The translations under genes and the position numbers were made by a program. A stretch of DNA of 13,241 nt from Candidatus Sodaliphilus limicaballi (lineage in GTDB: Bacteria > Bacteroidota > Bacteroidia > Bacteroidales > Muribaculaceae), in contig JAGHSP010000005.1 of NCBI GenBank assembly GCA_018065815.1, positions 1-13,241 of the forward strand, read 5' to 3'. The notes under the pieces were generated by a model. It was not told where the DNA came from. It ran no database searches and saw only the letters and a program-made list of their open reading frames with translations. The first letter of the stretch is position 1. Each line of letters opens with the position of its first letter. Of the stretch, positions 7,601-13,241 are shown piece by piece.

Positions 7601-8055
7601 GCAAGATTGCACAGTGCTACACGCTGCGTTTCCTCATCGAGCATGCCAACGACGAGATACGCAAGTTCAACAACCGCTATGAATTGCAGCAAGTGAAGAA
7701 CTCACTGGGAATACGCGTGATAGACCACGACCGTGCCGACGACGTGCGCGACACCACATCGCTCTCGGGCGGCGAGACATTCATCGTGTCGCTGGGACTT
7801 GCACTGGGCCTTTCATCACTCTCATCTCGCAACATCTCGTTTGAGAACCTGTTTATCGACGAGGGATTTGGCACGCTTGACCCTGACACCCTTGCCACCG
7901 TGATCGACTCGCTGGCAATGTTGCAGACCTCGCAAGGCAAGAAGGTGGGCGTGATATCGCACACCGACACGATGAGCGAGCGCATCACCACTCAGATACG
8001 CATCATCAAGAATGGTAATTCGGGCAGCAGCCACATCGAGGTCTATCCGATGTAA
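4660..8055 (+). CDS. sbcC: Nuclease SbcCD subunit C (Rad50-type SMC ATPase)
   Basis: SbcC is the ABC-type ATPase partner of SbcD. Its two ATPase halves are joined by a long antiparallel coiled coil with a zinc hook, and it controls access of DNA ends to SbcD. In this 1131-residue protein the Walker A is GPTGSGKST (39-47) and the Q-loop glutamine is Gln177 in IAQGSF. The zinc hook is CPLC (Cys571 and Cys574), almost exactly at the midpoint. The ABC signature is LSGGE (1035-1039), the Walker B is LFIDEG (Asp1067, Glu1068), the D-loop GTLD ends at 1074 and the switch histidine is His1101. Stretches about 190-560 and 590-960 are rich in Glu, Lys, Ala and Leu, as expected for coiled coil. The set is complete, with no sign of decay. 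The gene is co-transcribed with sbcD. It ends 5 bases from the convergent licD stop, leaving no room for a normal terminator. Confidence 0.97.
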   Translation: MKLIKLEILNLASLDNKDGEVINFEEGALGETSIFSIVGPTGSGKSTLLDAICLALYNRAPRYPRKKGDRNQTIEIYGQADSDEKNRIAPTDGRNILTQGKKDGYSKLTFLANNGNVYRAEWHVHINIKKFTEPITNLFLISTKDGQPVEEMREWSELPSIIGLDYEQFLRTVLIAQGSFANFLTAKENERYELLEKLIGCEETYTRIAAEIKARKDAADDIYNNINASVNAFRQNVLEASDLEALNEEIARLEALEKQRNEQVKKVEEDLKWFTDNNAFLGQVEKLIGEEKEAQEGLGSIKTAVERLSLHDAILPAVDIQREAVRLEKAVADADKAIKDLTQDIEKREKGINEQDEARKHLVDKVAGVKAEIDRLTPHIAKAREIRALLEPARQDVQDKIKAYGTAQKEKNDAQKAVDENLKNISAGEEQRNKALTALENLTAEISVKKTKLAQAEENALALLEAEKKKIEGVNADKLQADKDLAATNYAHLAEAIEVVERIGDISNELASKRSRQDVLNKENNELKDRLKHLDVDSMKKDVEDLMRVYTLTTSEQWAKHRQQLRDEQPCPLCGSKHHPYVASAEQCEEAASALKTMLDNKNDQLTRMQQEEKECSGKLHQNDGELTALADAIGKATTELAAMDNKWNVLAASHSEWIKDKASLQSLKPACESAKEESEAALAQFNQASRNIETLQGRRDSATRDKNLYESTASTLMEKARGAVTSAETALAGFNALKPKLDEVLAGKTNVFNRANDAHEDASEHVKKLVVSFEAELGGKSPESEERRLQDDKVAADNAVDAKVEEITQLKTRLGELQGNLAAKQHKQQEDAAAREEKVKELNEWIGKYNSSSNARLSVEDVNAMLTDTCDWEAVRASKKDKEQKLNSATTLRKQAEEVLAKHQEKKPSKTIDELEVEHVKLCDDSQHQQLVTAKAKLTNHDNAVSQMGAKADELSRAEQDKSDWTEITKAIGGDGKTLRKIAQCYTLRFLIEHANDEIRKFNNRYELQQVKNSLGIRVIDHDRADDVRDTTSLSGGETFIVSLGLALGLSSLSSRNISFENLFIDEGFGTLDPDTLATVIDSLAMLQTSQGKKVGVISHTDTMSERITTQIRIIKNGNSGSSHIEVYPM

Positions 8056-8060
8056 CCGTC

Positions 8061-8849
8061 TTATTTCCACCAGCATTCAAACTCGTGGTGGCTATTGCGC
8101 TTGTCCTCGGGCGGGAGTTGCATGTAGTCACCATAGTGCTTGGTGAGGTAGGCATCGTAGGCTGCTATGGCGCGATAGGTGCGGTTTTCAAACTGCACGT
8201 CAATGTAGTCCCTGAACACATCGGCGTCCATAAACTCTTTTTCGCCATAAGTGCCGGTGATGCATCCTGCTACCTGCGCGGTGTCAAAGTCATGGCTGCG
8301 CAGCAATGCGTCAAGTTGGCGCAACCGTATGCTGCGGGGCACAATAAATCGATAGAAGTGCAAGATGATGTAGGCCTGTTCCTTATAGTTGAGACTTGAC
8401 CACGGGTATCGAGTCATCCTCACCACGTACTTGTATTTTTTATACAGCCGGTAATATTGGGGCAGTTGCTCCCATGAGGGCAGACCGTCTATCGCAAAAA
8501 TGTCAATAAAGACACCGTTGTTCAGACCGGGTTCAGTGAGCACTGTGCGATCGTCAAAAATCTTTGCAAAGAGCAGATGATACCCTCTGGTGTTTCCCAT
8601 GTGTTGCAGCTTGTAGTGCTCATAGTTGCCCTCAAAGCCGGCAATAAACTTGTCGTAGTCGGGCCGTGGCATCATGATGTCGATGTCGTCGTCCCACGGG
8701 ATAAATCCCTTGTGGCGAATGGCACCCAGCAGCGTGCCTCCGCCCAGCGAGTAACGCAACCCATGACGCGTGCAATAGTCATGGATGCTGTCCATCATGC
8801 CGAGTTGCAACTCATGCATCTCCTCAAGAGTAACAGGCCGTTTATTCAT
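8061..8849 (-). CDS. LicD family phosphotransferase
   Basis: LicD proteins transfer a phospho-alcohol (phosphocholine in the founding member, ribitol phosphate in eukaryotic relatives) from a CDP-activated donor to a sugar. The 262-residue protein has the family signature near its N-terminus: GGGTLLGAIR (36-45) followed by GFIPWDDDID (48-57). Asp53-Asp55 and Asp57 are the likely metal ligands of this nucleotidyltransferase-like fold. The C-terminal half is rich in aromatic and basic residues (YYRLYKKYKY and similar), with no clear transmembrane segment. It is the last gene of the minus-strand glycan cluster. It is separated from the upstream epimerase gene by 196 bases that hold copy 2 of the palindromic element, which begins 13 bases from its ATG. 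The CDP-donor is probably made by the cytidylyltransferase at 10156-10896. The actual alcohol and acceptor cannot be read from the sequence. Confidence 0.92.
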   Translation of the reverse strand: MNKRPVTLEEMHELQLGMMDSIHDYCTRHGLRYSLGGGTLLGAIRHKGFIPWDDDIDIMMPRPDYDKFIAGFEGNYEHYKLQHMGNTRGYHLLFAKIFDDRTVLTEPGLNNGVFIDIFAIDGLPSWEQLPQYYRLYKKYKYVVRMTRYPWSSLNYKEQAYIILHFYRFIVPRSIRLRQLDALLRSHDFDTAQVAGCITGTYGEKEFMDADVFRDYIDVQFENRTYRAIAAYDAYLTKHYGDYMQLPPEDKRNSHHEFECWWK

Positions 8850-8954
8850 GATTATATGAAATAAAGAAAATGATTTTAATTTTTTATGGCTAGCGCCTGG
8901 AAAATGGTGGACTCCGTAAATAATATTACTTTATCTATCAGACATTTCCATTTT

Positions 8955-8969
8955 GCTTGCGGAGCAAGC
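8955..8969. repeat. Hairpin GCTTGC-GGA-GCAAGC in copy 2
   Basis: A perfect 6-bp stem with a 3-base loop at the centre of the conserved block. It is identical to that of copy 1 except for one loop base. Confidence 0.7.
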
Positions 8970-8993
8970 CATTTTCAAAGTGAAGCATAATAT

Positions 8994-9001
8994 CAAAGAT
9001 A
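8994..9001 (-). promoter_or_regulatory. Possible -7 element within copy 2 facing licD
   Basis: On the minus strand this reads TATCTTTG, a match to TAnnTTTG, and lies 145 bases ahead of the licD start. No TTG is found about 20 bases upstream, so the promoter is only half supported. The corresponding site in copy 1 does not match. Confidence 0.25.
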
Positions 9002-9045
9002 AAAAATATTCTTTTCTTTTACCGTACACTAATAATCTGTGCTTA

Positions 9046-10095
9046 CTACTGCTCAAAAAAGTGTAAAGTACGGGCGATGCCTTCGGTGAGCGTAACGCGG
9101 GGGGTAAAGCCCAGTTGCTGAATCTTGGCGTTGTTGAGTGCGGTGCGCTGGTAATTGCAGTAGCCGGTGTTGCTTGTGGCTATTTGTTTCACTACCTTGA
9201 TGTCGTGGCTGCTGGTCTCGCACACGATTTGTGCCACGTCGCCGATGGGTGAAGGCTCACATTCGTTCGAGAGGTTATAGGCCTCGCCAGGAGATCCTTT
9301 CAGTGCCACATGCATCATGCCGCTGATAGCGTCGGAGATGTAGCAGAATGCTCTCACCGCAGTGCCGTCGCTTGTGAGCACGATGTCGTGGCCGGCTATG
9401 GCGTCGGCAATGAAGTCGCTCATCACGCGTCCGTCGCCCTCGGTCTTCATGCCAGGGCCAAAGACATGGGCTAGCCGCACGCTGTTAAATGACACGCCAT
9501 GCTGCAAGTAGTAGCTGCGGGCAATGGTTTCCTCGGCGCGTTTGCCCTCGGGGTAGCAGGACCGGTCGTCCATGGGGTCGAGTACTCCCATCTCGTGCTC
9601 GCTCACGCAGTTGTGGTCGCCGGTGACGACATTCATGTCGCCATAAACCTCGCGCGTGGAGGCGAGAATGACACGCTCCGACTTGCAGCGGCGGGCTAGT
9701 TCCATCACGCTGAAAGTGCCCATGAGATTACACCTCATGATGCCCACCGGGTCGGTCTTGATGTAGTGGGGGCTGCTGTTGCCTGCCATGTGGAAGATGA
9801 AGTCGGCGCGGTCAGTATTGATAGGCGCAGTCACATCTTGACACAAGAATTCACAATCGCTATCAAGCAGTTTGCCAAACAAGTGTTGCATGCGTTGCAT
9901 GTTGCGTCCAAGCTGTATGAGCCTCACTTTGATGCCTCTTTCCCGGTAGAGGTAAATGAACAGCATCGCCAGGTAAGTGCCCAGCATGGAGTAAGCCCCA
10001 GTGATGAGCACCGTCTTTCCGTGAAAGCGCTGCCAGTCGAGCTGTTCCCGGGCAATGACCGCAAGGTCATGCTGTACTATATTGTTGTGATACAT
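9046..10095 (-). CDS. NAD-dependent epimerase/dehydratase (extended SDR)
   Basis: An extended short-chain dehydrogenase/reductase of 349 residues, which normally acts on a nucleotide-activated sugar using NAD(P). The Rossmann nucleotide-binding loop is TGAYSMLG (32-39), where the usual middle glycine is Ser36. Further family marks are FHMAGNSS, a SxREVYGD stretch at the active-site serine strand, and the catalytic YxxxK in CYPEGKRAEE. RLAHVFGPGM is typical of the GDP/UDP-sugar epimerase and UDP-glucuronate decarboxylase group. The exact substrate is unclear. Its place between an IspD-like cytidylyltransferase (60 bases upstream) and licD suggests it works on a precursor or product of the CDP-activated compound. 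Alternatively it may make a separate sugar nucleotide for the same glycan. The start at 10095 gives a short extra N-terminal helix before the Rossmann fold. Confidence 0.88.
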   Translation of the reverse strand: MYHNNIVQHDLAVIAREQLDWQRFHGKTVLITGAYSMLGTYLAMLFIYLYRERGIKVRLIQLGRNMQRMQHLFGKLLDSDCEFLCQDVTAPINTDRADFIFHMAGNSSPHYIKTDPVGIMRCNLMGTFSVMELARRCKSERVILASTREVYGDMNVVTGDHNCVSEHEMGVLDPMDDRSCYPEGKRAEETIARSYYLQHGVSFNSVRLAHVFGPGMKTEGDGRVMSDFIADAIAGHDIVLTSDGTAVRAFCYISDAISGMMHVALKGSPGEAYNLSNECEPSPIGDVAQIVCETSSHDIKVVKQIATSNTGYCNYQRTALNNAKIQQLGFTPRVTLTEGIARTLHFFEQ

Positions 10096-10155
10096 TAGTT
10101 TCGAGAGGTGTCGTTACTATCGTTATTAACGTTGTTGATGGCAATAAACTGATAA

Positions 10156-10896
10156 TTAATTGATTAAGTCATAGGGGGGGGTAAAAACCTGTTGCATCTC
10201 GATGTAGTTGAGCAACGAGCGGAACAGGATCACGTCGCTAGGGAATGTAATCTTGATATTGGTGGTGGGACCGATTACCATGTGGTAGGGGATATCATAG
10301 TCGCACAGCATCGAGCAACAGTCGCGGAAGTCGGTCTTGCCGTCGGCGATGGCACGCTCGTGCAGTTGCAGAATGTCGTTGAGACGGAAGCACTGTGGCG
10401 CGCGCACGATGTGCATTTTGTCGCGGTCAAGCAGCTGCCGTTGCCCCTCGTTCTCAATGATGAAAGTCTCGGTGGGCTGAGCCACGACGATGGCGTTGCC
10501 ATGCGTGGCGGTGGCATTGATGCAATCGGTGATCAGCTTGGTAGTAACCATAGGTCGCACGGCATCATGCACGAGCACAGTGGGGTTGTCACATCCCGCC
10601 TCGCGCGCATAGTCACGAGCCGCAAGCAATCCGTTGTAAATGGATTGCTGTCCCTCGTCACCGCCTTCCACCACACGCACTACCTTGTTAACGTAGTTTC
10701 GTTTCATGGCAACTCTAGCGATTTCCATCCATTCCTTGAGGCACACCACCACAATAGCATCAATGAGTTGGTGGCGTTCAAACGTATCGATAGTGTAAGC
10801 GATAATGGGCTTGCCATTAACGTCGATAAATTGCTTGGGAATCTTGTTCCCCATGCGGGAACCTATCCCCCCAGCAGTAATAATAGCTATATTCAT
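10156..10896 (-). CDS. IspD/TarI-family cytidylyltransferase
   Basis: Enzymes of this family join CTP to a sugar-alcohol phosphate, giving for example CDP-methylerythritol (IspD) or CDP-ribitol (TarI). The 246-residue product has the CTP-binding loop TAGGIGSRMG (7-16) with Arg14, PKQF (20-23) with Lys21, HDAVRP (110-115), RAPQCF (165-170), TDFRD (188-192) and NIKIT (213-217) with Lys215. The usual GGxxRxxS motif reads GGDEGQQSIYNGL (78-90), so the arginine is Gly82. It is one gene in a run of glycan genes and its start is 3 bases from the stop of the upstream glycosyltransferase. I therefore favour a role in polyol-phosphate decoration of surface glycan over isoprenoid synthesis. The exact alcohol is not determinable. 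An eight-C run (10174-10181) lies six codons before the stop. Confidence 0.88.
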   Translation of the reverse strand: MNIAIITAGGIGSRMGNKIPKQFIDVNGKPIIAYTIDTFERHQLIDAIVVVCLKEWMEIARVAMKRNYVNKVVRVVEGGDEGQQSIYNGLLAARDYAREAGCDNPTVLVHDAVRPMVTTKLITDCINATATHGNAIVVAQPTETFIIENEGQRQLLDRDKMHIVRAPQCFRLNDILQLHERAIADGKTDFRDCCSMLCDYDIPYHMVIGPTTNIKITFPSDVILFRSLLNYIEMQQVFTPPYDLIN

Positions 10897-10899
10897 AGT

Positions 10900-11913
10900 T
10901 TAGTTTGATAATTTGCGGTTAATAAAATCAGTAGAGCTATCATCCACCTTGAATCGGGCAAAGTAAACTGTTCTAATAAACCATTGGAACACATAATATA
11001 AAATAGGATGATTGTAAAGCAGATTGTATATCTTGATGCTTTTGCTCCGGTGCAAATGGGTAATCCCTATTGCTGCACACCGGGCAAAAACCTCTTTGAT
11101 TTCCTTAAACGAATAGGGTGTACACAAGATGCGGTTGAACAACATCGTGTACTTTTGGGTGAAGTTGCTCATTACCGGGTCGCATCCGGCCAATGCTGGT
11201 GCATATCCTTTGAGAAGTTGATTAACTGCAATTAGGTCATTGACAGTAACTTTTATATGCTCCACGTCTCGTGTGCGCACTATGCCGAGAGGGTTGGATC
11301 TGTAAGAATAAATCTTGTCGCTGCTCACAAGCAATGTTCCGTCATGACGCAAGGCATTCCATGTTATTGCAGTGTCTTCATTGAAGTTGATTGCTGGCCA
11401 TTTCAAGTCATTGGTTTCCATAAAGGAGCGCTTGAATAGTTTTATCCACACGTTCACTCTCATATAGTTGCTCTCAATATATTGGCGTATGTCTCCCACA
11501 TATTTCACATGACCTGGGATCATCGCATCACCACATGTGGCATCGTGAACGTTATCGAACACCATGATGTCAGTATTTTGGGGTATCAGGTTGTCAACGA
11601 TGTGGCGGTAACTGCCAGCGAGCAAGAAATCGTCGGCATCAATAAAGTGCAAATATTTTCCAGTAGCAATGCTGAGACCCGCATTGCGTGCTTCGCCCAG
11701 ACCTTTGTTTGCTTGGTGCACCACGCGCATGTTGCCATGCAAGGCCGCAATGCTGTCAGCAACAGCACCACCGCCGTCGGTCGAGCCATCATCAACAATG
11801 ATGACTTCAAACTCGTCTTCATCTAGGCCTTGGTCGTAGATGGAGTCGATGCATTGTCTTATATATTGCTCTTTGTTATACAAAGCAACAATTGTAGATA
11901 ATTGTCTTTTCAT
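10900..11913 (-). CDS. Glycosyltransferase family 2
   Basis: A GT-A fold transferase of 337 residues that would add a sugar from a nucleotide-sugar donor to a growing surface polysaccharide on the cytoplasmic side of the membrane. The N-terminal domain shows the classic order STIVALYNKEQYI (6-18), IIVDDGSTD (38-46), NKGLGEARNAG (69-79) and FIDADD (90-95) with the DxD-type metal site. The C-terminal 90 residues are rich in aromatic and basic residues (YNLLYNHPILYYVFQWFIR) and may touch the membrane. Its 3' third is more AT-rich than neighbouring genes, which is common in transferred glycan genes. It is followed by the cytidylyltransferase gene after 3 bases and preceded by another transferase gene 43 bases upstream, so co-transcription is very likely. 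Donor and acceptor are unknown. Confidence 0.93.
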   Translation of the reverse strand: MKRQLSTIVALYNKEQYIRQCIDSIYDQGLDEDEFEVIIVDDGSTDGGGAVADSIAALHGNMRVVHQANKGLGEARNAGLSIATGKYLHFIDADDFLLAGSYRHIVDNLIPQNTDIMVFDNVHDATCGDAMIPGHVKYVGDIRQYIESNYMRVNVWIKLFKRSFMETNDLKWPAINFNEDTAITWNALRHDGTLLVSSDKIYSYRSNPLGIVRTRDVEHIKVTVNDLIAVNQLLKGYAPALAGCDPVMSNFTQKYTMLFNRILCTPYSFKEIKEVFARCAAIGITHLHRSKSIKIYNLLYNHPILYYVFQWFIRTVYFARFKVDDSSTDFINRKLSN

Positions 11914-11956
11914 TTCTTGATTATGGAACAGATTTGATTCGAGGGTAGGATATGGG

Positions 11957-13063
11957 TTATTTCCAGTCAGTCCATTTGATAAAAGGTAGCGACTTTAGTG
12001 ATTCTGAATTGATGTAATGGGCTGATTCTTCGTAGTAAAACGAGTGAACTTGCCCTTGTTCCATTGTGTCAAATATCGCCTTGTACTCCTCGCTGCCATT
12101 GTAATAGTTCTTTTTCTCGACACGTTCTTGATAAGATTGCAAGTCGGTTTTGAGGAACTTGTAGTGACGCAGCACGAAGCACATCCCGATCCAGTGCTCA
12201 TGTCCTGGCCAGTGCAGACTGTGGCTGTTGTTATAAAGCATTTCGGGGCGATAGCAAAATATTGCCTGCTTGCTCAGGTGGTTGTTAATGCCAAACACTC
12301 GGTGCCGCGGTCCGCCGAAAATAGAATTGCTTGATTTCTCAAAGTAGCTGCTAGTGTCAAAGTAGGAGAACATCTCGGGTATCTCGTTAGAGGCACAGTC
12401 GGCAGTGAACACATCGGCCTGTGCATACATATCTACCATGTAGCCTTGCAGTCGTGAACGTCCGTAGTTGTGGTGATGCTCAATCATTTCCTTGATGCTG
12501 TGGCGTTCACTTCCCGCATAGTCTAGGAGTTCGTCTGAGTCAACGGCGACATACCACTTGTTGTAGCCCGTGGTGGCAAGCACTCGTGCCATCCAGGCTT
12601 CTCTTCGGGGCGTGTAATACGGTTCCTCCACGCAGTAAACGCGTGTACCAGGCTGTGCTGCTACATATTCCAGGGTGCCGTCGGTAGAGCCGTTGTCGAT
12701 GACGATGAACTGTTTTATCCCCAACCGGCGGTAATGCTCATAGAAGAGCCTTATGCGTTCAAGTTCGTTCTTGACCGGTACCACCAGTGTGGGCTCTAAC
12801 GGGTCTTGCGACATGTTGAGTGTGTCGCTATGCAGTGTGATGGCAGTGCCGAAGAACGTCTTCATCTGCGCGTAGACATAATCGCGCCTCCATGTTGAGC
12901 GATAGAGCCGTACCCATTTTTTCAGTTCGTTGCGATAGACGTCCTTGTCCATGCCGAAGCGATGACTAGCTGCCCTCGCATAGCGCACGTAGATGGGCAA
13001 CAGGCAGCAATGGTGCTTAACCGCACGAGCCGCATTGATTATATGTCGCATGAATTTTTTCAT
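11957..13063 (-). CDS. Glycosyltransferase family 2-like protein (Glyco_tranf_2_4 type)
   Basis: A 368-residue protein with a GT-A core preceded by about 90 residues of basic N-terminal region. Core motifs are LVVPVKNE (93-100), IVIDNGSTDG (120-129) and VAVDSDELLDY (172-182) with an Asp175-x-Asp177 metal site. The combination of 'VKNE...FIVIDNGSTDGT' with 'DSDE' is typical of the group often annotated as glycosyl transferase family 2 (PF13704-like). That group is common in capsule, O-antigen and LOS loci. The C-terminal half contains many His, Tyr and Trp residues (HSLHWPGHEHW) and no recognised motif. Its ATG overlaps the TGA of the partial upstream gene in an ATGA arrangement, so translation of the two is probably coupled. 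Substrates cannot be inferred. Confidence 0.88.
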   Translation of the reverse strand: MKKFMRHIINAARAVKHHCCLLPIYVRYARAASHRFGMDKDVYRNELKKWVRLYRSTWRRDYVYAQMKTFFGTAITLHSDTLNMSQDPLEPTLVVPVKNELERIRLFYEHYRRLGIKQFIVIDNGSTDGTLEYVAAQPGTRVYCVEEPYYTPRREAWMARVLATTGYNKWYVAVDSDELLDYAGSERHSIKEMIEHHHNYGRSRLQGYMVDMYAQADVFTADCASNEIPEMFSYFDTSSYFEKSSNSIFGGPRHRVFGINNHLSKQAIFCYRPEMLYNNSHSLHWPGHEHWIGMCFVLRHYKFLKTDLQSYQERVEKKNYYNGSEEYKAIFDTMEQGQVHSFYYEESAHYINSESLKSLPFIKWTDWK

Positions 13064-13241
13064 CTTGGTATATCGTTGATGATGTCCAGGTTTTTCTGGG
13101 CAAGGTTGCGGATGGTGGGGGGCAGCAAGATGGGTTTATTATGAAACTTTTCGAGCTGAGACAGCACGATGCCTTTGTCGATGGTGCTGTATTTCAAGCA
13201 CCGGTCGCTCTCGCCTATCTGGTCATAGTAGCGATGGGTTT
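13060..13241 (-). CDS. C-terminal part of an unidentified glycan-cluster protein (cut by window edge)
   Basis: An open frame enters from the right edge and codes for the last 59 residues of a protein ending in NDIPR and TGA. The TGA overlaps the start codon of the next transferase gene (ATGA), strong evidence that this is a real gene in the same operon. The visible tail is hydrophilic (HRYYDQIGESD, LPPTIRNLAQKN) and has no motif I can assign. By context it is probably another transferase or glycan-modifying enzyme. Confidence 0.7.
   Translation of the reverse strand, partial: THRYYDQIGESDRCLKYSTIDKGIVLSQLEKFHNKPILLPPTIRNLAQKNLDIINDIPR

Larger units (their letters stand above)
8863..9035. mobile_element. 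MITE-like palindromic element, copy 2 (left end missing)
   Basis: This stretch is related to 3095-3333. It has the same AT-rich left arm (AAAGAAAATGATTTT), a shared GGACTC block, the 45-base conserved block (8946-8990, 42 of 45 identical to 3243-3287) and a right end. The right end (9017-9035) differs at 3 of 19 positions from that of copy 1. The outer left end with TGTCCGG, and about 65 internal bases present in copy 1, are absent. The left and right arms can pair with each other over most of their length, making one long imperfect hairpin. It lies 10 bases from the epimerase stop and 13 bases from the licD start, so it forms the whole intergenic region. Confidence 0.65.

Noticed and set aside
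397..8055. Phage-defence island formed by the unknown gene, AAA+ ATPase and SbcCD
   Set aside because: SbcCD is a complete housekeeping repair pair with its own promoter. The ATPase gene carries no nuclease or other effector domain, and no other defence genes or mobile-element borders are visible. The idea has no positive support.
8061..8849. Nucleotidyltransferase-type toxin or antitoxin, because of the GG(x)T...DDD motif
   Set aside because: The extended GGGTLLGAIR...GFIPWDDDID signature and the glycan-gene context identify LicD, and there is no partner antitoxin gene.
10174..10181. Eight-C tract (on the coding strand) near the end of the cytidylyltransferase gene as a phase-variation switch
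   Set aside because: Slippage would change only the last few residues, after all catalytic motifs, so an on/off effect is unlikely.
10192..10908. Plus-strand open frame of 238 codons over the cytidylyltransferase gene
   Set aside because: The minus-strand frame carries all family motifs, while the plus-strand product is His/Val-rich and unrecognisable.

Overview
The window looks like a chromosomal segment of a Bacteroidota bacterium, most likely order Bacteroidales (the Muribaculaceae/Prevotellaceae side is a guess). The main sequence evidence is promoters of the Bacteroidota form, TTG about 20 bases ahead of TAnnTTTG, at 136-166 and 2967-2996. Start codons mostly lack Shine-Dalgarno sequences. 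Genes of moderate-to-high GC are separated by AT-rich spacers. The gene content (SbcD/SbcC pair, an AAA+ ATPase with a divergent N-terminus, a LicD/IspD-like/epimerase/glycosyltransferase cluster) fits that group.

Left part, 1-2949, plus strand. A leader region of about 400 bases holds a perfect inverted repeat, a good promoter and an intrinsic terminator. It is followed by an unrecognised 231-residue protein and a 585-residue AAA+ ATPase whose Walker B aspartate is replaced by asparagine.

Middle part, 2950-8055, plus strand. A strong promoter runs straight into a 334-bp palindrome-rich element with terminal inverted repeats (MITE-like). This is followed by sbcD and sbcC, the two subunits of the SbcCD (Mre11-Rad50 type) nuclease that opens DNA hairpins and processes broken ends.

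Right part, 13241-8061, minus strand, convergent with sbcC and separated from it by only 5 bp. This is a tightly packed surface-glycan gene set, read leftward: an unidentified partial gene, two family-2-type glycosyltransferases, an IspD/TarI-type cytidylyltransferase, an NAD-dependent epimerase/dehydratase and a LicD-family phosphotransferase. A second, shorter copy of the MITE-like element sits between the epimerase and licD genes. Together the cytidylyltransferase, the SDR enzyme and LicD resemble a module that makes a CDP-activated polyol or similar alcohol and attaches it by a phosphodiester to a glycan. The same chemistry is used by the human ISPD-fukutin/FKRP pathway.

The most notable structures not explained by genes are the two related palindromic elements, one of them forming the 5' leader of the hairpin nuclease operon, and a possible terminator/antiterminator or small RNA unit at 136-253. 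I found no rRNA, tRNA, CRISPR array or intact transposase.
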